From contig JAEWYP010000071.1 in assembly GCA_023395615.1 (NCBI GenBank), forward strand, positions 1 to 12,654: a stretch of 12,654 nt of DNA. Reading direction: 5' to 3'. This document shows positions 6,710 through 12,654 of this stretch, one piece after another. This DNA is from Bacillota bacterium. GTDB taxonomy: Bacteria; Bacillota; Clostridia; Christensenellales; Aristaeellaceae. How positions within the stretch are numbered: position 1 is the first letter of the stretch; the number at the start of each line of letters is the position of its first letter. Position numbers and translations under genes: made by a program. Under the pieces are notes generated by a model. That model worked only from the letters and a program-made list of their open reading frames with translations, did no database searches and had not been told where the DNA came from.

Positions 6710-7468
6710 CTACTTTTTTGGAAACCAGGGGATAAATATACTTGTGCGGCGCGCGTAATCGGCATACCCCGGCCGGTTCTTCATACTCTTTTCCAGCAGC
6801 GGCACCCCGGAAACGAACAGCAGCAGGAAGGTGATTGTGATGGGACTGATAACGGCCAGCGGGGAGATGCCCGCGCTGAGCGCAATCAGAAAGATTCCCC
6901 ACCACATGGTGGCCTCGCCGAAATAATTCGGATGCCGGGTATACCGCCACAGGCCGCCTGTCATCAACTGGCCTTTATGCGCGGGATCGGCGATGAAACG
7001 GCGCAGCTGCGCGTCACCCAACGCTTCAAACATAAACCCGATAGCGAACACGGCTAATCCCAACCCGTACCATACCGGTTGAACCGTATGGGAACTGCCC
7101 GGGGCGAGAAGCACAGGCAGCGAGATGAGGTACATCAAAACGCCCTGTAACATGTACACCTGTAGAAACGCCCGCGGCACCAGCCACTTCCCCCATTCGC
7201 GCCGGAAATTGGCATAACGGAAATCTTCCGGCTTGCCCAGGTTGCGGCGGAGGATGTGGGAAAACAGCCGCGTGCCCCACAGGGTAATCAGCAGCGTCAT
7301 GGTAACGCGCGCCAGCGTGAACGGGGCATATTGCAACAACATCCACCAGGCGACCAGCACAAAGCCGATGCCCCAGCCGACGTCCACGACGCTGTTGTTG
7401 CGGCGCGCCGTGCCCACCAGAAACAGGACGGTAAAATATACGAAAATCAGGATGGCTGCGGCTGTCAT
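6710..7468 (-). CDS. DUF1295 family membrane protein (steroid-reductase/ICMT-like fold)
   Basis: A 252-residue polytopic membrane protein of the DUF1295 family, related to 3-oxo-5-alpha-steroid reductases and isoprenylcysteine methyltransferases. Visible landmarks are VDVGWGIGF (28-36), WGTRLFSHILRRN near 64-76, and the diagnostic GGLWRYTRHPNYFGE (171-185), where relatives bind a nucleotide cofactor or SAM. About six hydrophobic segments are evident. The reaction is unknown; reduction or methylation of a lipid is the reasonable expectation. Its ATG overlaps the stop of the DAK2-DegV gene by 4 bp (ATGA), so the two are translationally coupled, and GGAGGG (7474-7479) lies 5 bp upstream inside that gene. 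A DUF2177 gene follows after 26 bp. Confidence 0.85.
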   Translation of the reverse strand: MTAAAILIFVYFTVLFLVGTARRNNSVVDVGWGIGFVLVAWWMLLQYAPFTLARVTMTLLITLWGTRLFSHILRRNLGKPEDFRYANFRREWGKWLVPRAFLQVYMLQGVLMYLISLPVLLAPGSSHTVQPVWYGLGLAVFAIGFMFEALGDAQLRRFIADPAHKGQLMTGGLWRYTRHPNYFGEATMWWGIFLIALSAGISPLAVISPITITFLLLFVSGVPLLEKSMKNRPGYADYARRTSIFIPWFPKK

Positions 7469-9276
7469 ACTTTCCCTCCGTTCTTTTCCGTATAGCAGAC
7501 TGCGACGGTGCCGGGGCCGGCGTGGAGCGCGACGGCTGCCGACACTTCCGCCACAAACTCCGGCGGTTTACCGATCAGCCGGGTCAACTGCTCCCGGTAG
7601 TCGTTGGCCAGCGGAAGATTATCGCTGTGTACAATCGCGTAGGCTTCGATTCCGTTACGGCGCATGGCTCTGCGGGTTAGCCGCATGATCTTGCGGGTAA
7701 GGCCTGCCTGGCTGAACGCAGCGCCGAAAGCGGCCCCGTGCCCATGTTTATCCAGTGTCATGATGGGACGCAGCCCGATTTTCATGCCCAGTCTGCCAAT
7801 GGTATCCGGCACTCGTCCGCCGCGCACGGCGTAGGCAAGCGTGTTCAGGCATACATAGATGTGGGTACGGGAAATGCGCCGGGTAACCGCCTCTACGATT
7901 TCGTCGTGAGTGCGTCCCTGCGCCAGCAGGTCGGCAGCCAGCTTGACCAGTAAACCCTGAGCGCCGCTGTTCAGGCGGGTATCGATCACCGTGATTTTCT
8001 TCTCCGGCGTTTCCAGCTGCCGGGCGGCTTGTGTAAGCGCCTGATAGGTGCCGCTTAACCGGTTGGCAACGCTTAACACAATCAGCGAATCAAACTGTTC
8101 CAGCCGTGCACTGAGCAAAGCACGGATGCGGCCCGGCTCGGGCTGAGAACTGGTGGGGTAAACGCCTGGCTGCTCCATCTGGTTCAAAAGCTGGGGCAGG
8201 CGAATGGTTGTTTTATCCAGAAAGGCGGTTTCCCCGACGATCACTCCCAACGGCAACATGGAAATTCGGTTATCCAGCAGGAAGGAATCGGGAATGTCCG
8301 CAATGCTGTCCGTGATCAGGCCAACCCCTCCGGCGGCCTGCGTGCGCAGACGGTTTTGCAGCGCCATGTCGTCTGCTTTCTGGTTCAGCAGGGTGCCGAA
8401 TGTTGCCAGCCGTTCCATCACCAACTCCGGCGTATTGGTGTGGATGTGCACCTTCAACTTCCCATTGCGCGCTGTGGCAATCAGCGAATCGCCAAACGGA
8501 TCCAGCGCCTGCCGAACCTGACCCTCCAGCGTGTCGCCGTCTGCCACATCGGGCAAGCGTACCAGCGCTTCGGTGCAATAACGGTAGGCAATGGATTCTT
8601 CCTCGGGAACAAGGAAGGGAACTTCTTCCTCGGAAAGGGTCACTGTTTGCCTTCCCTCGGCAAACACACGGTTGATTCCTTCCAAAAAGCGAACGAAACC
8701 TGCCGCGCCTGAATCCACTACGCTGTTTTTTCGCAGAACAGCCAGTTGTGTTTTGGTTTTTTCCAGCGAAATCAGCGCCGCGTGGTACGCATCGGTGAAC
8801 AGCTCGGCAAACCCCTGATATTGTTCGTTATTATGTTGCAGGTAAGACGCCCAGTCGCGGATGACGCTCATCAGCGTACCTTCCTGGGGATGTTCTACCG
8901 CCTGATACAGATGACGAACCGCACCGTAAGCCACCTTGGCAAACTCCCGAACTCCAACCCGTTCATACGGGCGGCTTTCCTGCGCAAGACCGCTTACATA
9001 GGATGCGAAAATGAGGCCGGAGTTCCCTCTCGCGCTTTCGAGACCGGCCTGCGAAAGCCTCTGAAGCATCTGCGAAAAGGACGGATCACGCGCGGGGGTC
9101 TCCACCATGGCACGCATCGTGGTTGCCATGTTGGTACCCGTATCGCCGTCCGCGACCGGGAAAACATTGATGAGGTTGAGATACCGGATATGCGCCGCGA
9201 CCTCGCTTGCGCCGGAAGAAAACCAGTCGAGTACGTCGATGCCGTTTGCACTTTGGATATTCAACCGATTCTCCAT
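7465..9276 (-). CDS. Fused DAK2 (FakA-like) and DegV (FakB-like) protein, predicted fatty acid kinase
   Basis: A 603-residue chain combining parts that are usually two proteins. Residues about 1-205 are a DhaL/DAK2 kinase domain with NVFPVADGDTGTNM (37-50), the aspartates that hold ATP-Mg, and SARGNSGLIFASY (81-93). Residues about 225-305 match the FakA middle region (YCTEAL, DPFGDSL, KVHIHTN). Residues about 317-600 are a DegV domain with TDS (322-324), TSSQPEP (375-381), LSGTYQ (407-412), GGRVP (486-490) and HAGPG (585-589). In Firmicutes, FakB binds an exogenous fatty acid and FakA phosphorylates it for lipid synthesis; a one-chain version should do both. The reading frame is open to 9501, but GGAGGG at 9283-9288 lies 6 bp before the ATG at 9276, and the promoter at 9340-9348 would lie inside a longer gene, so the start is 9276. 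It is the first gene of an operon with two membrane proteins. Confidence 0.85.
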   Translation of the reverse strand: MENRLNIQSANGIDVLDWFSSGASEVAAHIRYLNLINVFPVADGDTGTNMATTMRAMVETPARDPSFSQMLQRLSQAGLESARGNSGLIFASYVSGLAQESRPYERVGVREFAKVAYGAVRHLYQAVEHPQEGTLMSVIRDWASYLQHNNEQYQGFAELFTDAYHAALISLEKTKTQLAVLRKNSVVDSGAAGFVRFLEGINRVFAEGRQTVTLSEEEVPFLVPEEESIAYRYCTEALVRLPDVADGDTLEGQVRQALDPFGDSLIATARNGKLKVHIHTNTPELVMERLATFGTLLNQKADDMALQNRLRTQAAGGVGLITDSIADIPDSFLLDNRISMLPLGVIVGETAFLDKTTIRLPQLLNQMEQPGVYPTSSQPEPGRIRALLSARLEQFDSLIVLSVANRLSGTYQALTQAARQLETPEKKITVIDTRLNSGAQGLLVKLAADLLAQGRTHDEIVEAVTRRISRTHIYVCLNTLAYAVRGGRVPDTIGRLGMKIGLRPIMTLDKHGHGAAFGAAFSQAGLTRKIMRLTRRAMRRNGIEAYAIVHSDNLPLANDYREQLTRLIGKPPEFVAEVSAAVALHAGPGTVAVCYTEKNGGKV

Positions 9277-9334
9277 AACCATCCCTCCGTAGTGTGGGCG
9301 TTGGGGGGTGCGTATTCTTCCAATGATCTGGATA

Positions 9335-9348
9335 GGTATATTATACCA
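9335..9348 (-). promoter_or_regulatory. Extended -10 promoter of the DAK-DegV operon, within a palindrome
   Basis: Read leftward, TGGTATAAT (9340-9348) is an extended -10; the -35 position (about 9363-9368, GTTTCG) is poor, as extended -10 promoters tolerate. The start would be near 9333, giving a leader of about 57 nt. The -10 lies in the palindrome GGTATA-T-TATACC (9335-9347), itself bracketed by ATCTGG (9326-9331) and CCAGAT (9346-9351), an arrangement fit for a repressor site. Confidence 0.5.
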
Positions 9349-9433
9349 GATAGGAATGTAAGCGAAACCGCACAGTTGGGATTTCTTATGAAAATGTAGG
9401 TGAATGAAGTTGAAATCGGCAGGAGGGAGCCTA

Positions 9434-9607
9434 TTGAGAATGAAAGCGAGGCCTGTTATCGGGAACGTGGCCGTATGGAATCGTCTGTATGGGGAGCGCA
9501 TGCGGAAAGAAGGGCTCAGAAGAGGAGAACGGGACTTGATCCCACGGATATTTTTGGAAGCGGAACATGCAACGCGTTATTGTGCATGGCGTGTCTCTGC
9601 GCTATAA
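9434..9607 (+). CDS. Possible small basic protein (weak candidate)
   Basis: A 57-codon frame begins at TTG 9434, 6 bp after a strong AGGAGGG (9421-9427); an ATG two codons on (9440) is 12 bp away. The product would be rich in arginine, with no membrane segment or motif I recognise. Against it: the stop codon lies inside the -10 of the next promoter, no promoter of its own is visible, and the sequence lacks protein-family character. It may be only a chance frame in the 427-bp spacer between divergent genes. Confidence 0.2.
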   Translation: MRMKARPVIGNVAVWNRLYGERMRKEGLRRGERDLIPRIFLEAEHATRYCAWRVSAL

Positions 9608-9608
9608 T
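9580..9608 (+). promoter_or_regulatory. Promoter of the 9704 gene
   Basis: -35 TTGTGC (9580-9585) and perfect -10 TATAAT (9603-9608), spaced 17 bp, with the start near 9615. This rules out the GTG at 9611 as start codon for the following gene, since it would not be transcribed. Confidence 0.6.
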
Positions 9609-9703
9609 ACGTGGAAAAGTGTAGCGATTGGGCCTGTTTCAGGGATTTTTCATGTTTCTGGAAGCGGCCAGACTGCTGCCTGATGGAAAGAGAGAATCTG
9701 TTT

Positions 9704-10870
9704 ATGGAGATCAGACATATTGCCCCTTTTAACCAACATGCCGGAAGGTATGTTCTTTTCGGGAACGACGGGTTTCTTTATCAGGCACAGGCAGGAGAAG
9801 CACCGACAGTGATCGCGTCACTCCCCTATATCAGTATCGACGGGGAGATAAAACTTTATGTGTGCGAACCCTGGGTTTGCGTAACCGAACGTTTTGGTAC
9901 GCATGCCGCTTTGGTCAATCTGGATACCGCTGCCGTACGAGAATTGAGCCGGGAGGATTATTATGTTGAAGTCTCCAGTTACTCCATTGGTTTTTTGATT
10001 CGTCAGGGACGCGTGTTACTCATTCACCAGACAGACTGGAACCGCCTTGATATTATGGATGTGGAAACCGGTCGCAACTTGACCGATCGGGAAGTGTATA
10101 TACGGGAGGTGATACCGGAGAACACAGACCAAACGAACACTCAGCCGGTATATGAGGAGAAGAATTATATCGACTATTTTCACAGCCTGCTTCACGTTTC
10201 GCCGGACGGATCCTTCTTTGTATCCAATGGCTGGCTGTGGCATCCGCTTGGGCGTTTGCTCTGTTTTCGTACCGATGATTTTTTACGGCAATACGAGCTT
10301 TCGGGAACTTACCTTCAATACTGCCGCGTTGATAACTGGGATCGACCCTGTGCCTTTATCGGCAATGACCGGTTGGTGACCGTTACGGACGCTCCGGGGG
10401 AGGAAGAGGAAGATTCGCCGGAAGAAGACGATTCGCCGGAAGATGATGATTTTAAACCCTGTGAACATGAAAAATTGCAGTTCTATGACCTGAATGCAAC
10501 GGCCCAGGAGAGAGAGTATGGTGAGCATATTCTGCTTAAGGAAAGCGAAGTGGACTGCGACGTTTTTATTCCGGACAAAGAAGGCAATATTTCCGGTACT
10601 TTGGTTTGGGACTCGCAGTATAGTTGCCTCGTCGCCGTCACGTCCAATGGCGCGTTTGCATTCAACCTGTGTGGAGAAGTGCTGGCAGCGCGGCTCGAAT
10701 GCTGTTGCAACACAGACCGTTTACACACTGATATGCACGCTGGTCCCGGCTGGTGCTATAATCCGGAGAACCATTCGCTTTTTCATTGGTCACAGGAAGC
10801 CGGCATAGTAGAGGAAAGGCAGTTTGCCCTTCAAAGCGATCACCCGACGCCATGTAAAGAGTCGGTTTGA
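9704..10870 (+). CDS. Hypothetical beta-rich protein with an acidic repeat
   Basis: A protein of 388 residues from ATG 9704 that I do not recognise. It has no signal peptide or membrane segment, so it is probably cytoplasmic. Short strands alternate with turns (GRYVLFGNDGFLYQ, RLDIMDVETGRNLT, HVSPDGSFFVSNGWLWHP, GALVF-like segments near the end), which suggests a beta-propeller or WD-like sensor. A very acidic linker follows, with two copies of a six-residue unit DSPEED/DSPEDD from residue 237. Many cysteines occur in the last quarter, including CCC in LECCCNTD. The frame is open from GTG 9611, but the promoter -10 ends at 9608, so the start must lie downstream: ATG 9683 or ATG 9704, the latter preceded by purine-rich GGAAAGAGAG (9685-9694) at 9 bp. 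The gene stands alone and converges on the MFS gene. Confidence 0.7.
   Translation: MEIRHIAPFNQHAGRYVLFGNDGFLYQAQAGEAPTVIASLPYISIDGEIKLYVCEPWVCVTERFGTHAALVNLDTAAVRELSREDYYVEVSSYSIGFLIRQGRVLLIHQTDWNRLDIMDVETGRNLTDREVYIREVIPENTDQTNTQPVYEEKNYIDYFHSLLHVSPDGSFFVSNGWLWHPLGRLLCFRTDDFLRQYELSGTYLQYCRVDNWDRPCAFIGNDRLVTVTDAPGEEEEDSPEEDDSPEDDDFKPCEHEKLQFYDLNATAQEREYGEHILLKESEVDCDVFIPDKEGNISGTLVWDSQYSCLVAVTSNGAFAFNLCGEVLAARLECCCNTDRLHTDMHAGPGWCYNPENHSLFHWSQEAGIVEERQFALQSDHPTPCKESV
10412..10447 (+). repeat. In-frame 18-bp tandem repeat (two units)
   Basis: GATTCGCCGGAAGA occurs at 10412-10425 and again at 10430-10443, an exact 18-bp period encoding DSPEED then DSPEDD. The number of copies could vary between strains without breaking the frame. 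Confidence 0.75.
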
Positions 10871-11057
10871 TGTTTGGCTTTGCGGTTTTCTGCAATCGGC
10901 TAAAATCATGGATTAAGAAAGGGTTAAATATGGCAGATAGGGATGGCGATACGAAGAATTTCAACTTATAAGGAGGGTTCCGCCCAGTAAAGGCCAGTTC
11001 GAGCGTACGGGAATCGGTTATCCATTCCAAGCATTGTCGACGTCGGAGTCAAACATA
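10871..11057. other. Spacer between convergent genes
   Basis: No gene is supported. A ribosome-binding-like AAGGAGGG lies near 10970 but no plausible frame follows it. I see no intrinsic terminator for either converging gene; the short palindrome CGACGTCG occurs near 11039. The step from GC-rich to AT-richer sequence falls around here. Confidence 0.4.
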
Positions 11058-12245
11058 TTATTCGGGAGCAGCATTGGAACGTTGAACGTTGCTCTGTCTG
11101 TTGAGGATGATTCCGATGAAAAGGGCAGAGAGAATCCCGAGAATGCCACCGAGCAGAAAAGGAGCATCCGAACTGACCGTATCCCATAAGAAACCGGCGA
11201 TGACAGAGGCCAATAACAACCCGATTCCCTGTAGCATGCCGTATATCCCGAGAACCGTTCCTTTTAATCCTGACGGAGCGGTTTCGACAATAAATGCTCT
11301 TTCTGCGCCGCTGATCAAGGCGTTATATGCGCCATAAGCGATAAAAAGGATCAGAATCGCAGGCTTTTGGGTTAAGAACGCAAAACCCAGATAGACAAAG
11401 CCATAGAGAAAATATCCGGGAACAAGGACTCTGCTCCTTCCAAACTTGTCGGATAGTTTTCCTGACGGAATGGCAAGGAGAGAAGCGGATACATTGAAAA
11501 TAAAATACAACAGCATAACCTGCGATGTCGAAAAACCCTGCTCCTGAGCTTTTAAAAGCAGAAAAGTGTTTGACGAATTGCCGATACAGAAGACGAATAT
11601 TACCGCGAGGTACATTTTCAGAGTTCCGTCAAGGCGAACGCCCCTCAGTGGGAGTTTTTTACTTGCGGCAACCTTGCTTTTATCTTCTCTGACGGCTGGT
11701 ATGATGAGAATTCCAATAACAGCTGGGATGATGGACAACAGAAACGCCTGGTGGAAACTTACGCTGGATGTTATAAAAAGGTAAGCAATCAGCGCTCCGA
11801 GAGAGGAGCCCGCCATATCCAGCATCTTGTGCAGACCGAACGACCTCCCGAGCTTTTTCCCGTCGCTGGACTGCGCAACAAGAGCATCGCGCGGAGCGGT
11901 ACGGATACCTTTTCCCGTTCTGTCGATAACTCTTGCCACTAAAACACCAGGCCACGATGCGGCAAGAAGCAGGAATACTTTATAGAGAACAGAGGCCGAA
12001 TAACCAATAAAGGTAAGACGCTTTTTGTGATGATACACATCCCCGATGTAACCGCTGAATACTTTGAGAAGCGATGCAATGCTCTCGGCGATTCCTTCAA
12101 TAATCCCAACAATTGCGGGCGATGCTCCAAGCGTGGCCGTAAGGAAGATTGGGATCAAAGGATATACCATTTCTGTACTCATATCGATAAACAGGCTGAC
12201 AAGACCGATCAACACAATATTGGATATTATGCTTTTCTTTTTCAT
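11058..12245 (-). CDS. MFS transporter, paired with a ChrB-like gene
   Basis: A 395-residue major facilitator superfamily protein with about 12 hydrophobic segments, acting in the cytoplasmic membrane. The N-terminus reads LIGLVSLFIDMSTEMVYPL; the loop between segments 2 and 3 has the motif-A-like GYIGDVYHHKKR (65-76); DRTGKGIRTAPRD (108-120) is the signature of one uncharacterised MFS subfamily; the second half repeats motif A as GKLSDKFGRSR. Substrate is not readable from sequence. It begins 1 bp after the stop of the ChrB-like gene, with CAGGGGGA (12251-12258) as ribosome binding site overlapping that gene's end; this decides the start at 12245 although the frame is open to 12314. The pairing suggests efflux of chromate or a related toxic oxyanion. 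Base composition is more AT-rich than in the other genes, pointing to acquisition. The C-terminal tail contains a short AACGTTC duplication. Confidence 0.85.
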   Translation of the reverse strand: MKKKSIISNIVLIGLVSLFIDMSTEMVYPLIPIFLTATLGASPAIVGIIEGIAESIASLLKVFSGYIGDVYHHKKRLTFIGYSASVLYKVFLLLAASWPGVLVARVIDRTGKGIRTAPRDALVAQSSDGKKLGRSFGLHKMLDMAGSSLGALIAYLFITSSVSFHQAFLLSIIPAVIGILIIPAVREDKSKVAASKKLPLRGVRLDGTLKMYLAVIFVFCIGNSSNTFLLLKAQEQGFSTSQVMLLYFIFNVSASLLAIPSGKLSDKFGRSRVLVPGYFLYGFVYLGFAFLTQKPAILILFIAYGAYNALISGAERAFIVETAPSGLKGTVLGIYGMLQGIGLLLASVIAGFLWDTVSSDAPFLLGGILGILSALFIGIILNRQSNVQRSNAAPE

Positions 12246-12246
12246 A

Positions 12247-12654
12247 CTAGTCCCCCTGTTTCTGATTGGCAAACTCATATACTTTATCGCAAAATTTATC
12301 CAACATCTCGGCACACTTTAAAAGCGACGTCCCGGACGCTTCTCTTAGGGAGGCTCCAAAGGTATCCCTGGCCATGATTTTCGAATACCACTGTTTCAGT
12401 TTATCCAGTTCGACTTCGTTTTCTTCTATTTCCGCAAACGTAAAATTTTCGCGGGCAATTTCTTTATCGATTTCTTTGAAGTAATCTTCGCATTGCTCAA
12501 GAAACTCTCCGTATTCCTCATCTCTTGCGGAGTTAAACCGTTTTTCAATCACTTTCTGCCCGTCTTCTTCCAGCGATGCCTTCATCACAAACGCTTCCCC
12601 ATGGTTCTGTGAAATTTCGTCCTTGATTTCGCTGAACAGCCGGTAATGTTCATC
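12247..12654 (-). CDS. ChrB N-terminal-domain-like protein, 5' part outside the window
   Basis: The last 135 residues of a protein that continues beyond base 12654 (the frame is open to the edge; the GTG at 12588 is internal). The visible part matches what I know of the ChrB N-terminal domain: FNSARDEEYGEF, C-x-DYFKEIDKEI, FTFAEIEENEVELDKLKQW, then KIMARDTFGA and a closing helix with LDKFCDKVYEF. ChrB proteins regulate or support chromate resistance. Typical full ChrB is about 300 residues with a second, C-terminal domain; here the chain ends right after the N-terminal domain, so it is probably a stand-alone version. It is the first visible gene of a tight operon with the MFS transporter (1 bp between stop and ATG). 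It is charged, soluble, helical and likely cytoplasmic, with the same AT-richer composition as its partner. Family assignment is from recalled conservation, not from a search. Confidence 0.65.
   Translation of the reverse strand, partial: DEHYRLFSEIKDEISQNHGEAFVMKASLEEDGQKVIEKRFNSARDEEYGEFLEQCEDYFKEIDKEIARENFTFAEIEENEVELDKLKQWYSKIMARDTFGASLREASGTSLLKCAEMLDKFCDKVYEFANQKQGD

Noticed and set aside
9277..9501. 75-residue N-terminal extension of the DAK-DegV gene
   Set aside because: The extension would include the promoter and RBS of the gene; the DAK2 domain begins normally from the ATG at 9276.
10662..11030. 122-codon minus-strand frame
   Set aside because: Largely antisense to the 3' end of the 9704 gene; no RBS and no recognisable family.
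1..12654. tRNA, rRNA, CRISPR array, transposase or integrase genes
   Set aside because: I saw none on either strand, with no regularly spaced repeats and no recombinase motifs.

Overview
The window looks like chromosomal DNA from a Clostridia-type Firmicute, probably a gut Oscillospiraceae/Eubacteriales relative. This rests on strong GGAGG-type ribosome binding sites, TTGACA/TATAAT promoters, short U-tract terminators, and the gene families present (a MutS2-type ATPase, a one-chain DAK2/DegV fatty-acid-kinase-like protein, an orphan flagellin lysine methylase, a secreted phosphodiester glycosidase). Most of the window is GC-rich (37 of 60 bases G/C on the line from 3601). The right end is visibly more AT-rich (25 of 60 on the line from 11461), which suggests different ancestry for the last ~1.6 kb.

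Layout. 1-275: promoter and hairpin, no gene. 276-1094 (+): secreted NAGPA-type phosphodiester glycosidase. It converges within 7 bp on 1102-2190 (-), a radical SAM protein. 2191-2621: two divergent promoters; the rightward one drives a ~175-nt structured RNA with its own terminator, resembling 6S RNA in architecture. 2622-4544 (+): MutS2-like ATPase without the Smr nuclease domain, followed by a clean terminator. 4590-4918: gene-free and packed with hairpins, like a dispersed intergenic repeat. 4919-6079 (-): FliB-type flagellin lysine-N-methylase. 9276 down to 6270 (-): a three-gene operon (DAK2-DegV fusion, DUF1295 membrane protein, DUF2177 membrane protein) with its own promoter and terminator. 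9704-10870 (+): a protein of unknown function, probably beta-rich, behind a good promoter. 12654 down to 11058 (-): the end of a ChrB N-terminal-domain protein followed 1 bp later by an MFS transporter.

How the genes may work together. The clearest functional unit is the 6270-9276 operon. A fatty-acid-kinase-like protein (FakA and FakB regions in one chain) is translationally coupled to two integral membrane proteins whose families occur elsewhere in lipid-modification gene clusters, so a membrane-lipid role is likely. The ChrB-like/MFS pair is probably a metal or oxyanion (chromate-type) resistance unit. The other genes look like independent transcription units.
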